Positions 1 to 7,976 of a stretch of DNA of 26,420 nucleotides are shown piece after piece (positions within the stretch are counted from its first letter, which is position 1; each line of letters starts with the position of its first letter). The position numbers and the translations under genes were made by a program. Source of the DNA: CAZVFX01 sp964626565 (GTDB taxonomy: Bacteria; Myxococcota_A; UBA9042; CAIXZC01); assembly GCA_964626565.1 (NCBI GenBank), contig CAZVFX010000100.1:1-26420 (forward strand). The letters are read 5' to 3'. The notes beneath the pieces are model-generated. The model saw only the letters and a program-made list of their open reading frames with translations, was not told the DNA's origin and ran no database searches.

Positions 1-600
1 TTGAAAGTCAGTTGCGAGGAGCAACTCGATGACTCCGCAATGGAGCTGCTGAATGGAGCAGTTGGCGGCGCTGAAGAAATGCTGGGGTTGATCAGGGACC
101 TACTTGCGTATGCGAGGCTGGGCCGCCAGGGGGAGAAGGTGGCCGAAGTGGATTGCGACAAGGTCATCGAGCGCGCGTGCGACCTGCTCAGGTCCCAGAT
201 CGCGGATGCAGATGCAAACATCCACTGCGACTCCCTTCCCATCGTCTACGGAAACCGGACCCAACTGGTGCAACTGTTCATGAACCTGCTCAGTAACGCG
301 ATCAAATACCGCAGAGACGGGCCGCCGATTATCCGCATCGGCGCGCGCGGGGAAGGGGAATTCTACGAATTTTCAGTCAGCGATGACGGCATGGGGATTC
401 CTGTCGAGTACAGGGACGCTATCTTTCAGGTTTTCACGAGAGTGGCAGGTCGAAAGCCACACCAGGGTACAGGAATCGGCCTGGCGCTGTGCAAGCGGAT
501 CGTGGAATTCCATGGCGGAACGATCCGAGTGGAGTCCAAACCGGGCGAAGGCTCCAACTTTCTGTTCACTCTTCCCGCCGAAGGCCCGGCAGCTAAATAA
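1..600 (+). CDS. Sensor histidine kinase, C-terminal part (5' end outside window)
   Basis: This is the ATP-binding half of a two-component sensor kinase, which would phosphorylate a conserved His and pass the phosphate to a response regulator. Visible residues 18-41 (ending LLAYARLG) look like the second helix of the dimerisation/phosphotransfer domain. The HATPase domain follows: N-box around N95-N99 (NLLSN), G1 box DDGMG at 128-132, F-box near F142-F145 and G2 box GTGIG at 156-160. The frame is open to base 1 and the phosphoacceptor His is not visible, so the TTG at base 1 is probably not the true start and the sensor domain lies upstream. The YARLG helix end and the NLLSNAIKYR N-box resemble phytochrome/PAS-type kinases. 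It converges with the next gene, and the two 3' ends overlap by 8 bases. The input signal is unknown. Confidence 0.93.
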   Translation: MKVSCEEQLDDSAMELLNGAVGGAEEMLGLIRDLLAYARLGRQGEKVAEVDCDKVIERACDLLRSQIADADANIHCDSLPIVYGNRTQLVQLFMNLLSNAIKYRRDGPPIIRIGARGEGEFYEFSVSDDGMGIPVEYRDAIFQVFTRVAGRKPHQGTGIGLALCKRIVEFHGGTIRVESKPGEGSNFLFTLPAEGPAAK

Positions 601-1228
601 GACCCCTGATCTTCAAATCGGTGAGCCGTCCGTCGCTGCGGGATAGATTGCCGTTGGCCTGGTCTACTTTGCGCCTCAGGTTCCCACCGGTGGTGCTGAG
701 GTTCAGGAACTCCACCGCGTCTGCGATCGCCTTGTTGCCTCGTATCGCTTCTGCGTAAGCGCCTTCCTGGATCCACATCTGCATCTGCCGGCCGATCTCT
801 CCGGTCATGTCGGACAGGCCACCGAAGATCTCTTCATCGCCCAGGCTCAGCCGCACCAGCTCTCCTTCCAACTCAACGACGTAGCACTCATCATCCCTTA
901 GATCCAGTGGACGGCCCTGGAAAAACCGGAGAAAGAAGAGCGCCTCAAGGTACTCTTCCATCGCGACCCGCCACGGCCCGCTCGTCACTCGCAACTGGGT
1001 GGCGCCGTATTCCCGCTGCAACCCCGCCAATTTTGCACCAGCAGTGGCCAACTCGGCCACGGCCTCGTCCACGTCGCCGCGACGTTGGAGCGCAAAAATC
1101 GCGCGCTTCGCAGCCCTCAGTGCCCGCGCTGCCTCGCCTTCAATCCGCAACCCCCGCGCAGCCTTGTCTTCCAACCGCTTGATCACTCCGTCAAAATCGG
1201 AACTTTCTCCGAACAGTCTATAGCTCAT
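593..1228 (-). CDS. Translin/TRAX-family protein, putative RNA-processing nuclease
   Basis: This 211-residue protein matches the helical translin/TRAX fold along its whole length. The key hallmarks are the motif EYLEA at 92-96, the segment DMTGE at 140-144 and the C-terminal signature DLKIRG at 204-209. Human TRAX, as recalled, has EYVEA, DLTGE and ALKVRG in the same order. In TRAX the acidic residues of the first two motifs form the RNase active site, and all of them are present here (E92, E95, D140, E144). A nuclease-competent protein is therefore plausible, although the role in bacteria is not known to me. The ATG at 1226-1228 is preceded by a strong GGAGGG ribosome site. It is transcribed alone, divergent from the metallopeptidase gene and convergent with the kinase gene. 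The eukaryotic proteins form octameric RNA-binding shells; whether this one does is unknown. Confidence 0.8.
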   Translation of the reverse strand: MSYRLFGESSDFDGVIKRLEDKAARGLRIEGEAARALRAAKRAIFALQRRGDVDEAVAELATAGAKLAGLQREYGATQLRVTSGPWRVAMEEYLEALFFLRFFQGRPLDLRDDECYVVELEGELVRLSLGDEEIFGGLSDMTGEIGRQMQMWIQEGAYAEAIRGNKAIADAVEFLNLSTTGGNLRRKVDQANGNLSRSDGRLTDLKIRGLI

Positions 1229-1350
1229 TTTTTCACTCCCTCCTCGTACTTGCTACCTTTAGGACATGGCGGCTGTTTTGTCCACTCGCTTGAAATGAGG
1301 CCCACGGGCATGGATAATCGCTGTGCCCAGCGACCGGAGGGAACCCGGGT

Positions 1351-2268
1351 ATGCGTTTGAAGAACGTCATTGCAGTCATGGACGGGCTCGCCGAAGAGAT
1401 GTGGGGTGCGGTATGCGGCTCCGGCGTCGAGGCTGCGGACGAACAGGCGATCCTGGAGAGAATTTCGAACCACGCCCGCGTGATCGAGGAGCTGTGCGCG
1501 GAGGCTGACTCCACTCCCGCCGCCCTACCCGACCGATCCCGACTTGCCTACTCCTGGATGGCGTTTCTGAGCGGCGAAGGGGCTTTCGCACAACACATGC
1601 AGGCGCTGAAATCGGCGCGCCGGGCGCTTGGCGACAATGCCGTCATTGAGGGCAAACCGGTGATCCTGCACCTCAAGGCAATGGGCCTGCTGTGGAACTA
1701 CCGGAGATACAGCAATTGCTTCCTGTTCAAATGCAGCGAAGCGTTTCTCCACGCGCCGGGTCAGTTCTGGTCAGACTGGTTGGGCGCGTTGCAGCGTGGG
1801 GACAGACCCACCTTTCGCAGTCTGGCCAGGGAATATTCGATGCGCGAGTCGTTCGAGTCCGTGACCGCAAAGATAGAAGCACTGGGTGGAATTCCCGACC
1901 GCTCCAAAGGGGACTTCTTTGATTTGAACGACAGCTTCGACCGGGTCAACGCCCATTATTTTCACGGAAAGCTGGACAAGCCGATTCTGGCCTGGAGCAG
2001 GAAGCAGACCAGCCGGACGTTCGGCACCTACCAGCCGGCCAAGGATCGGCTCACCGTCTCGCGTTCGCTGGACAACGCGGGTGTGCCCGAGTTTCTATTG
2101 GATTACATTGTCTACCACGAGTTGCTCCACAAGCACCTGGGCATTCGCTCCGTGGGCGGCCGGCGTCGAGTGCACACCCCTCAGTTCAAGGCTGCGGAGC
2201 GAAGATTCGACAGGTACGATGAAGCAAAGAAGGCGTTGGACAAGTTATCCCGGTCGAAACGCGGCTAG
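1351..2268 (+). CDS. SprT-like zinc metallopeptidase-domain protein
   Basis: This 305-residue protein has a C-terminal SprT/DUF45-like metallopeptidase domain from about residue 190. The zinc-binding helix reads YHELLHKHLG, giving HExxH at 256-260 with the catalytic E257. H275 in VHTPQF lies about fifteen residues further on and is the likely third zinc ligand, as in SprT/WLM-type peptidases. The preceding stretch NAHYFHGKLDKP followed by short strands is typical of the domain's entry. The N-terminal 180 residues look helical and match nothing I recognise. No signal peptide is visible, so it is probably cytoplasmic. The ATG at 1351 has GGAGGG nine bases upstream. Its TAG overlaps the stop codon of the convergent ald gene in the tetranucleotide CTAG. 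The substrate is unknown; the link to DNA-protein crosslink repair made for Spartan proteins is only a family analogy. Confidence 0.85.
   Translation: MRLKNVIAVMDGLAEEMWGAVCGSGVEAADEQAILERISNHARVIEELCAEADSTPAALPDRSRLAYSWMAFLSGEGAFAQHMQALKSARRALGDNAVIEGKPVILHLKAMGLLWNYRRYSNCFLFKCSEAFLHAPGQFWSDWLGALQRGDRPTFRSLAREYSMRESFESVTAKIEALGGIPDRSKGDFFDLNDSFDRVNAHYFHGKLDKPILAWSRKQTSRTFGTYQPAKDRLTVSRSLDNAGVPEFLLDYIVYHELLHKHLGIRSVGGRRRVHTPQFKAAERRFDRYDEAKKALDKLSRSKRG
1798..1809 (+). repeat. Near-copy of the dispersed GGGGACAGACCT motif
   Basis: GGGGACAGACCC differs from the motif at one position. It lies inside the SprT-like gene. Confidence 0.35.
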
Positions 2269-3395
2269 CCCGCCTGCAGGATTCTCAACAGCTCGGCTTC
2301 AGGCAGTGCGTCGCAACCGTACCACTCAGCCGTTACGTCCCTTACCATCTGCCCGTCAATGCACGTAAGGCCGTGGCGCAAGGGGCGATCCTGCAGCAGT
2401 GCGGTGCGAGCGCCGAGGTCGGCGAGTTGCAGTGCATACGGCAAGGTGACTACGGCCAGCGCTTCAGAGGCTGACCGGGCGGCCAGAGACGGAATGTTGG
2501 CCACCACGTAATGCTGGTGACCGTCCACCTCGTATACCGGGTCGTCGTGAGTCGTTTGTTTGAGGCAGGTTTCCAGGGCACCGGCAATATCCGCCGCGAC
2601 GTCCACCAGGACTGCTGCGGGAGGCATGAGGGACAACATCTCCCTGGTGACCAGGTGTCCTTTGCGGGTCCTTGGCCACATGACAGCGTTCAGCAGGATG
2701 TCGGCAGTGGCCAGGGCTGAAGCGATATTCTCGGGGTTGGAGGTGAGCGTGGTGATACCCGGGTGGGCTTCAGCAAGAGCCGTCAGCTTACCTTCATCGA
2801 TGTCCAGCGCAGTAACTGTCGCACCAAGGCCCGCAGCCAGCTTCACTGCGCCCGCACCCACGAGTCCGCAGCCCAACACCATGACGCCGGCAGGTGTGGC
2901 TCCCGGCATACCGCCGGGCAACAATCCGGGGCCGCGGTTGAGGGTCTGGAGCAGCTCGAAGCCTTTGAACATGCCCATGTATCCAGCGATCCAGCTCATG
3001 GGCTCCAGCAGGGGAAGGCGCCCATCTTCGGTGAGCACGTCTTCGAAGGCGATGCCCAACACACGGTGAGCCAGGAGCTTGTCGCACAACGGCCGGTTCC
3101 CAGCCGAGTGTATGTAGGTATACAGGACCTGGCCCGGGCGCATGAGGTCATATTCCCACTTCATGGGCTCCTTGACTTTGTACATCAATTCGGCCCTAGC
3201 CCATACCTCGGCCGATTCTGCGACCATAGTCGCACCGGCCGCCTCGTACTCTTCGTCGCCCCACCCCGCCCCCGCTCCCGCACCAGCCTCAACCAGCACG
3301 GTGTGGCCACGGGAGACCAATGCCCGTACGCCGTCGGGAAGAAGAGCTACCCGGTATTCGCGATTCTTGGTTTCTTTGTTGGTGCCAATAATCAT
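2265..3395 (-). CDS. ald: Alanine dehydrogenase
   Basis: Catalyses NAD-dependent reversible deamination of L-alanine to pyruvate and ammonia in the cytoplasm. At 376 residues it is the usual family length. Residues known from the Mycobacterium enzyme are in place: R15, K75 in KVKEP and H96 in YTYIH. D269 in VDVAAD corresponds to the catalytic Asp of the common VDVAIDQGG motif, although the following residues (IAGALE) differ from the usual QGG. The Rossmann glycine motif is at 175-180 (GCGLVG), and the HYVVANIPS segment near 295 is typical. The start ATG has a GAGGG site upstream. The gene diverges from zupT across a 157-base intergenic region that should carry both promoters. Its likely roles are nitrogen balance or growth on alanine. 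Confidence 0.95.
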   Translation of the reverse strand: MIIGTNKETKNREYRVALLPDGVRALVSRGHTVLVEAGAGAGAGWGDEEYEAAGATMVAESAEVWARAELMYKVKEPMKWEYDLMRPGQVLYTYIHSAGNRPLCDKLLAHRVLGIAFEDVLTEDGRLPLLEPMSWIAGYMGMFKGFELLQTLNRGPGLLPGGMPGATPAGVMVLGCGLVGAGAVKLAAGLGATVTALDIDEGKLTALAEAHPGITTLTSNPENIASALATADILLNAVMWPRTRKGHLVTREMLSLMPPAAVLVDVAADIAGALETCLKQTTHDDPVYEVDGHQHYVVANIPSLAARSASEALAVVTLPYALQLADLGARTALLQDRPLRHGLTCIDGQMVRDVTAEWYGCDALPEAELLRILQAG

Positions 3396-3552
3396 TTTGC
3401 CCTCAAGATCTACGTTCGCCGTCGAGCATAGCGGCGGTTTCCTCCGCGGTCAAGACGCGGACCGGGGTTTATCGATTGCTCAGTCGTTCTTAAATGTTGT
3501 AGTGTGGCGATCGTGAATGGGCACATGATCCTTAAACCTTGGGACTGAAGCT

Positions 3553-4353
3553 ATGGAAGGAAACATCTATCTTGCGCTGGGACTAACCTTAATCGCAGGG
3601 CTTTCCACCGGCATTGGCAGTGCACTTGCATTCTTTGCGAAACAGACCAACAAGAAGCTACTGTCTGCATCGCTGGGACTGTCGGCCGGGGTGATGATCT
3701 ATGTCTCGTTTATGGAGATCTTACCAGAAGGAATGCATAAGCTTAGCGAGGCCTACGGCGAAACCGCGGGCAGTTGGGCCGGAGTAGCGTCCTTCTTCGG
3801 CGGTATCGCACTCATCGCGATCATCGACGCGCTGGTGCCATCGTACGAGAACCCTCACGAAGCGCGGTCCGTTGAATCCATCGATGACCCCGAGGGGAAA
3901 GCGAAACTGATGCGCATGGGCCTGCTGGCCGCGGTCGCCATCGCCATCCACAATTTCCCGGAAGGGATCGCCACCTTTGCCGCAGCTATGGAAGATCCGG
4001 CCATCGGCGTCTCAATCGCCATCGCCATCGCGATCCACAACATTCCTGAAGGGATCGCGGTTTCTATTCCCATCTACTACGCGACCGGAAACCGGAAAAA
4101 GGCATTCATCTGGTCTTTCCTTTCCGGCCTGGCTGAACCTCTGGGCGCCATCCTTGGCTACGCCCTGCTCATGACCTTCTTCTCTGCTGACGTGCTGGGA
4201 GTGATCCTGGCCGGGGTTGCTGGAATCATGGTGTTCATTTCTCTGGACGAGTTGTTCCCGGCAGCAAGGGAGTACGGGGAAGGTCATATGGCAATCTACG
4301 GACTGGTGGCGGGCATGGGAATCATGGCAGTGAGTCTGCTGTTGCTTATGTGA
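3553..4353 (+). CDS. zupT: ZIP-family divalent metal transporter, ZupT type
   Basis: Inner-membrane importer of zinc and related divalent cations. The 266 residues form about eight hydrophobic segments with the two hallmark metal-site motifs HNFPEG (133-138) and HNIPEG (162-167). Both carry the His, Asn and Glu ligands expected for the binuclear transport site. MEILPEG at 54-60 and GLAEPLG at 192-198 are also typical of ZupT. An acidic, His-poor loop lies between TM3 and TM4 around residues 98-118. The ATG at 3553 is chosen because it precedes the first membrane segment directly; the ribosome site is weak. It is probably monocistronic: ald diverges upstream and the ARPP-1 gene converges downstream. 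Confidence 0.95.
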   Translation: MEGNIYLALGLTLIAGLSTGIGSALAFFAKQTNKKLLSASLGLSAGVMIYVSFMEILPEGMHKLSEAYGETAGSWAGVASFFGGIALIAIIDALVPSYENPHEARSVESIDDPEGKAKLMRMGLLAAVAIAIHNFPEGIATFAAAMEDPAIGVSIAIAIAIHNIPEGIAVSIPIYYATGNRKKAFIWSFLSGLAEPLGAILGYALLMTFFSADVLGVILAGVAGIMVFISLDELFPAAREYGEGHMAIYGLVAGMGIMAVSLLLLM

Positions 4354-4369
4354 CCGGAAAGAGCTCCGG
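4354..4369. other. Short hairpin between convergent genes
   Basis: CCGGA at 4354-4358 and TCCGG at 4365-4369 can pair around a six-base loop immediately after the zupT stop and before the end of the convergent ARPP-1 gene. There is no following T-tract, so a role as intrinsic terminator is uncertain. Confidence 0.25.
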
Positions 4370-4378
4370 CGCCCTACC

Positions 4379-5512
4379 CTATTTGTACAGGAAATCGCTG
4401 GTTACCGGCATCGCCTCCCCATCCACGTCCATTACGCAATCCGAGGCAAATCCCTTGTCGGTTTCGCGGTACCTGTTTTCGTTGCCGCCTTTGGTCTTCT
4501 CCTTCTTTTTCACAGCGGACTTGCGCAGCTCGGTGACAAAACCCTGCACCTCTTTGGCCTTGGCCTTCCTGGTAACCATCTTGCGACCCGCGGATTTCGC
4601 GGCGGACGCCGCGGTCAAAGCCTCGGTAGCCATGGTGTTCAGGAGGGTGTCCTGGAACTTTGAGAGCACCGAATTGTTGATAAACCAGCGCGCGCCCTTT
4701 ACCTCTCCATCCACAGCATAAGCCATGCCCACCATCATCTCCCGGTTGGGCACGCCCTTGATCCATTTCGAGATCTTCTTCTTCGTTGCCTTCCGGCGTT
4801 TCGATACCTCTTTGTCATCCAGGCTCGCCAGCAACGTTCCGGTGGAAGCTGACTTGCTGTTGTCAGCGTTCACTTTGCTCACCTGGTCCCACACTTCCCG
4901 CTGGTCCTTCTTGTACTGGCCTGCGCCCCGGACTTTCTGGTTTGCCAGGATCGGTACTGAACCGAATTTGCCACCCGTTACCTTGCCATCGCGCTTGCCG
5001 TCCCACCGGCCGTGTTCGACGCAGAACGCATCGATGGGCACGGTTTTTCGCGGCGGGATTACAAAGTCCTGACCCACCTGGCGGTCCTGCTTGCCCCCTA
5101 CTACAACGGTGCCTGCAAGAACGAGAATAGTGGTGCCGCCCCGGTTGTCGATGACCAGCGTATTCACCTGCGCGTTGTCCCCTCTCCGGCCGGCAATATC
5201 ATCCGCGCCGAGTTCTCGTACCTCGGCTTTGCCCGCCTTCACCGCCTCCTCGAGGGTGACGAATTTGCCAACGTCGGGTTGCTTCTTGGCATAGATAGGA
5301 AAGACCGTAAGATTGTCCACCTGGAAAGCCTCTCCCACTGAGTTGTTGTCACCCAGCATCAAGCCTAGATCGTACTTCCCGCCTCCGGACGCGGGTGGGG
5401 ACCACCCCACAGGCAGCAGCAGTGCCAGAACGGCCAGTGCGGCCAGAGCAGGCCCTAAACGCCCGAAGTGAACTCCATTGATTCTCCGTTGCCAGCTTCT
5501 TGTCGATGCCAT
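4379..5512 (-). CDS. Exported ARPP-1-domain protein (DUF6569-like)
   Basis: This 377-residue protein resembles the ARPP-1 family (ARG and rhodanese-phosphatase-associated protein). The features are NLTVFPIYAK, then VNTLVIDNRG, then a TTILVLAGTVVVGGKQDRQV core, then PIDAFCVEHGRW. The biochemical function of the family is not established. The N-terminus has a basic start and a long hydrophobic stretch (roughly residues 20-38), so it is exported or membrane-anchored. The C-terminal third is unusually rich in Lys and Arg (for example KRRKATKKK). The ATG at 5512 is preferred over one at 5539 because an AGGAGGGG ribosome site lies correctly before it and nothing comparable precedes the upstream ATG. 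It diverges from the exporter that begins the large cluster. The family call rests on remembered motif similarity. Confidence 0.75.
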   Translation of the reverse strand: MASTRSWQRRINGVHFGRLGPALAALAVLALLLPVGWSPPASGGGKYDLGLMLGDNNSVGEAFQVDNLTVFPIYAKKQPDVGKFVTLEEAVKAGKAEVRELGADDIAGRRGDNAQVNTLVIDNRGGTTILVLAGTVVVGGKQDRQVGQDFVIPPRKTVPIDAFCVEHGRWDGKRDGKVTGGKFGSVPILANQKVRGAGQYKKDQREVWDQVSKVNADNSKSASTGTLLASLDDKEVSKRRKATKKKISKWIKGVPNREMMVGMAYAVDGEVKGARWFINNSVLSKFQDTLLNTMATEALTAASAAKSAGRKMVTRKAKAKEVQGFVTELRKSAVKKKEKTKGGNENRYRETDKGFASDCVMDVDGEAMPVTSDFLYK

Positions 5513-5595
5513 GATACCCCTCCTGGTTGTGATGGACATATACGGGCGCGGGCCGGCGAGGTTCTGTAACAGGCGTGTAACGCCGCCATATTCCG

Positions 5596-5629
5596 TAATT
5601 GATAATTGACCATTGATAATTGATAATTG
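5596..5629. repeat. AT-rich iterated TTGATAATTG repeat
   Basis: A 34-base stretch in which TTGATAATTG recurs with short offsets, standing out in GC-rich surroundings. Related iterations occur as dispersed repeats in several unrelated genomes, and on the other strand they translate as strings like NYQLSMVNYQL. It lies in the 143-base gap between the divergent ARPP-1 and RND genes and overlaps the candidate promoter described separately. Confidence 0.75.
5599..5627 (+). promoter_or_regulatory. Candidate sigma-70-like promoter of the nine-gene cluster
   Basis: A -35-like TTGATA at 5599-5604 and a -10-like GATAAT at 5622-5627 are separated by exactly 17 bases; each differs from the consensus by one position. 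Transcription would start near 5634, leaving about 20 bases before the chosen TTG start at 5656. Because both hexamers come from an iterated AT-rich repeat, chance agreement is more likely than in ordinary sequence. Confidence 0.45.
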
Positions 5630-5655
5630 CCTCTAACTGGCTCCACGGAGTTCTA

Positions 5656-7974
5656 TTGAAGAGGTTCTACCGGTTTCTAGTCTCTCGACGCATTGTGGTG
5701 GCCCTGCTGGTTCTGATCAGCATGGCGCCCGTGGGGTTTGTTCTCAAGGGGCTTCAAAGCAACAACGGCGTAGACACTTTTCTCGCCGAGGACGACCCGG
5801 AGTTGACCTTCTACCGGGAGATGAGCGAGGTTTTCGGAGGGGACCGGGTGGTGTTCGTCGCGCTCGAAGCCGACTCGGGTACCGTTCTGGAAACCGGCCG
5901 CCTTGTGGCACTCAACCGTCTGTCGAAAGAGCTGGCGAAACTTGCCGAGGTGGACCGGGTAACCAGCCTCACGAACGCCAACTTCGTACTGCATCTGGGC
6001 AAGACCCTGGCCCCGGGTACCCTGGGCTCAAATCTCCCTCTGCCCCCTGCCGACGAAGCCCGGTTGGTGCAGCGGGTGAGAGCCTCGCCGCTTCTCGGCC
6101 TTCTCATCAGCAAGGACCTTTCCTCTACCGTGATAGTGCTGGAGCTTGCCCGGCGACTGGAAGGGGATCCGGGAAAGCAGACTGCAGCGGTGCGCAGCAT
6201 TCGAGCCGCGGTTTTCGAGCTGGACACCGGCGGTATGCACAGTCGCCTTACCGGCAACCCGGTTCTCGCTGAAGGCATTGAGACCTACAGCAATCGAGAC
6301 CAGCGCCTGTTTTCCCTGCTCATGGTCGCGCTTATTGCCCTCGTGTCGCTGGTTGTGTTCCGGCGCCTGTCCGCCATGCTCCTCCCCGTTGTGGTGCTCG
6401 TTGCCGCGGTGGGGTGGACCATGGCGCTCTTTGTACTCAACGGGCACGAAACAAACTGGGTGACCAGCACCATCGCCCCGGTTCTGAGCCTGGTCAGCGT
6501 TACCTGCTCCATCCATTTTCTGTTTCGATTTCGGCACGCTCACCGGACCGGTGCGACTCCGGAGAAATCCCTCGTCCGCATGCTGAGTTTCGTTGTGGCT
6601 CCGTGCTTCTTCACCGCTCTCACCACCGCGGTGGGCTTCGGGTCCCTGGCAGTCAGCCAGGTGCGGCCGGTAAGCGTGTTCGGGACCTTCGCGGCCGTCG
6701 GCGTATTGCTCGCATTTATCGCGACCTTGTGCCTCGCCCCTGCACTCCTCGCCCTGGCCGCCGGGGGGAGTCCATGGCGCACGTTGGGAGGAGCTCGCCT
6801 GGTTACAGCCCTGTTGGCGAAAATCGAAGGGATAGTCAGGAGGCGACCTGGCCCAGTTGTTGCGGTGTCACTGCTGGTCACCGCGGGCCTGGCCGCAGGA
6901 GCCGGGCGTATCGATGTGGAAACCAATGTGGTCAAGTATTTCCGCGGCGACGCGCCCCTGGTGAAGGACGCCCTGCATATCGACCGGGTCCACGGCGGGT
7001 CAGCCTTTCTGGATGTCGTCATAGATACCGGCGGAAACGACCGCGCTTTCGACCCGGCTTTCCTGCGAACGGTTCTCGAATTTCAGAAAAGCTTGGGAAA
7101 TGTCGACGGAGTCAACCGCGGAGTCTCTTTGGCGGACCTGGTGGAAGAACTTCACGTGGCGTTCACCGGCGATACTGCGGCTGCCGAGATTCCCGACTCT
7201 GCGGCTGCGGTGCAGCAACTAAGACTCACGCTGGCGAGCCCCGAGATGCTCGAGCCGTTGGTGGACGATGAGGGAAGGCTGCTGAGGGTCAGGGCCATGG
7301 TGCAGACCGCTACCCTTGGAGCCGGACGGACAAGAGAGGTTCTAGACGAGGTGCGGCGGGCTGCCGGGGAGTCTTTTGGTGATGACGATGTAGAAATTCG
7401 GTTCACCGGCTATCCGGTGCTGTTCTTGAACATGGACCGGTACCTTGTGTCAAGTCAGATCAACAGCTTCGCCCTGGTTCTATGTGTGATAGTTGTGATC
7501 ATGATGTTCCTCTTTAGATCCGTGAGGGTCGGGCTGGCGGGAATGATCCCCAACGTCGTTCCCATCGCGGCAATGCTGGGCCTCATGGGGTGGCTGAAGA
7601 TTCCTTTGGACGGGTTCACCGTAATGATCGCCAGCATTGCCATCGGTATCGGCGTTGACGATACCATTCATTTCCTGCATCACCTGCGCCGCGAACTGGC
7701 CGCGGGGCGGCCCCTTCCCGAAGCCATATCATCAACTCTTACTTCCGTTGGCCAACCTGTGTTATTCTCGTCCGCGGTGTTGGCGCTGGGTTTCTGGGTC
7801 TTCTGCTTGAGCGACTTTGTGGGCACCGCAAACTTTGGCCTGCTCACCGGCGCGACTATAGTTTTTGCGCTGTTGGCCGACTTGTTCACGTTGCCTGCAC
7901 TGCTTCTGCTCACTGGGGTCCCTCGCCGGTGGCTGCCCGCAGCCGGACCCGCTTCCGGCACTGACGGAGGATGA
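5656..7974 (+). CDS. RND/MMPL-family membrane exporter
   Basis: Inner-membrane transporter of the RND superfamily. It has one N-terminal membrane segment, a large extracytoplasmic loop, a block of about five segments starting near LFSLLMVALIALVSLVVF, then the same pattern repeated. This is the internal duplication typical of the MMPL/HpnN group. The second half carries the SSD-like helix with GIGVDDTIHFLHH, whose acidic pair suits proton relay. Members of this group usually move lipids or hydrophobic metabolites, which suits the acyl-modifying genes downstream. The TTG at 5656 gives MKRFYRF with GGAG five bases upstream. A longer frame from TTG at 5620 would begin upstream of the predicted transcript start. 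The stop overlaps the GGAGG-ATGA junction with the next gene. No periplasmic adaptor or outer-membrane gene is nearby. Confidence 0.9.
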   Translation: MKRFYRFLVSRRIVVALLVLISMAPVGFVLKGLQSNNGVDTFLAEDDPELTFYREMSEVFGGDRVVFVALEADSGTVLETGRLVALNRLSKELAKLAEVDRVTSLTNANFVLHLGKTLAPGTLGSNLPLPPADEARLVQRVRASPLLGLLISKDLSSTVIVLELARRLEGDPGKQTAAVRSIRAAVFELDTGGMHSRLTGNPVLAEGIETYSNRDQRLFSLLMVALIALVSLVVFRRLSAMLLPVVVLVAAVGWTMALFVLNGHETNWVTSTIAPVLSLVSVTCSIHFLFRFRHAHRTGATPEKSLVRMLSFVVAPCFFTALTTAVGFGSLAVSQVRPVSVFGTFAAVGVLLAFIATLCLAPALLALAAGGSPWRTLGGARLVTALLAKIEGIVRRRPGPVVAVSLLVTAGLAAGAGRIDVETNVVKYFRGDAPLVKDALHIDRVHGGSAFLDVVIDTGGNDRAFDPAFLRTVLEFQKSLGNVDGVNRGVSLADLVEELHVAFTGDTAAAEIPDSAAAVQQLRLTLASPEMLEPLVDDEGRLLRVRAMVQTATLGAGRTREVLDEVRRAAGESFGDDDVEIRFTGYPVLFLNMDRYLVSSQINSFALVLCVIVVIMMFLFRSVRVGLAGMIPNVVPIAAMLGLMGWLKIPLDGFTVMIASIAIGIGVDDTIHFLHHLRRELAAGRPLPEAISSTLTSVGQPVLFSSAVLALGFWVFCLSDFVGTANFGLLTGATIVFALLADLFTLPALLLLTGVPRRWLPAAGPASGTDGG

Positions 7975-7976
7975 AG

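Noticed and set aside
3396..3552. Promoter-like hexamers (TTGCTC and TGTAGT) between ald and zupT
   Set aside because: The match is weak and the spacing is 16 bases; promoters must exist here, but I cannot point to them with confidence.
5455..5646. A small minus-strand frame containing NYQLSMVNYQL
   Set aside because: The peptide is simply the translation of the AT-rich repeat and overlaps the ARPP-1 gene start; such peptides are frequent false predictions.
5620..5655. Earlier TTG start for the RND exporter
   Set aside because: It would place twelve residues encoded by repeat sequence before the natural MKRFYRF start and would begin upstream of the predicted transcript start.
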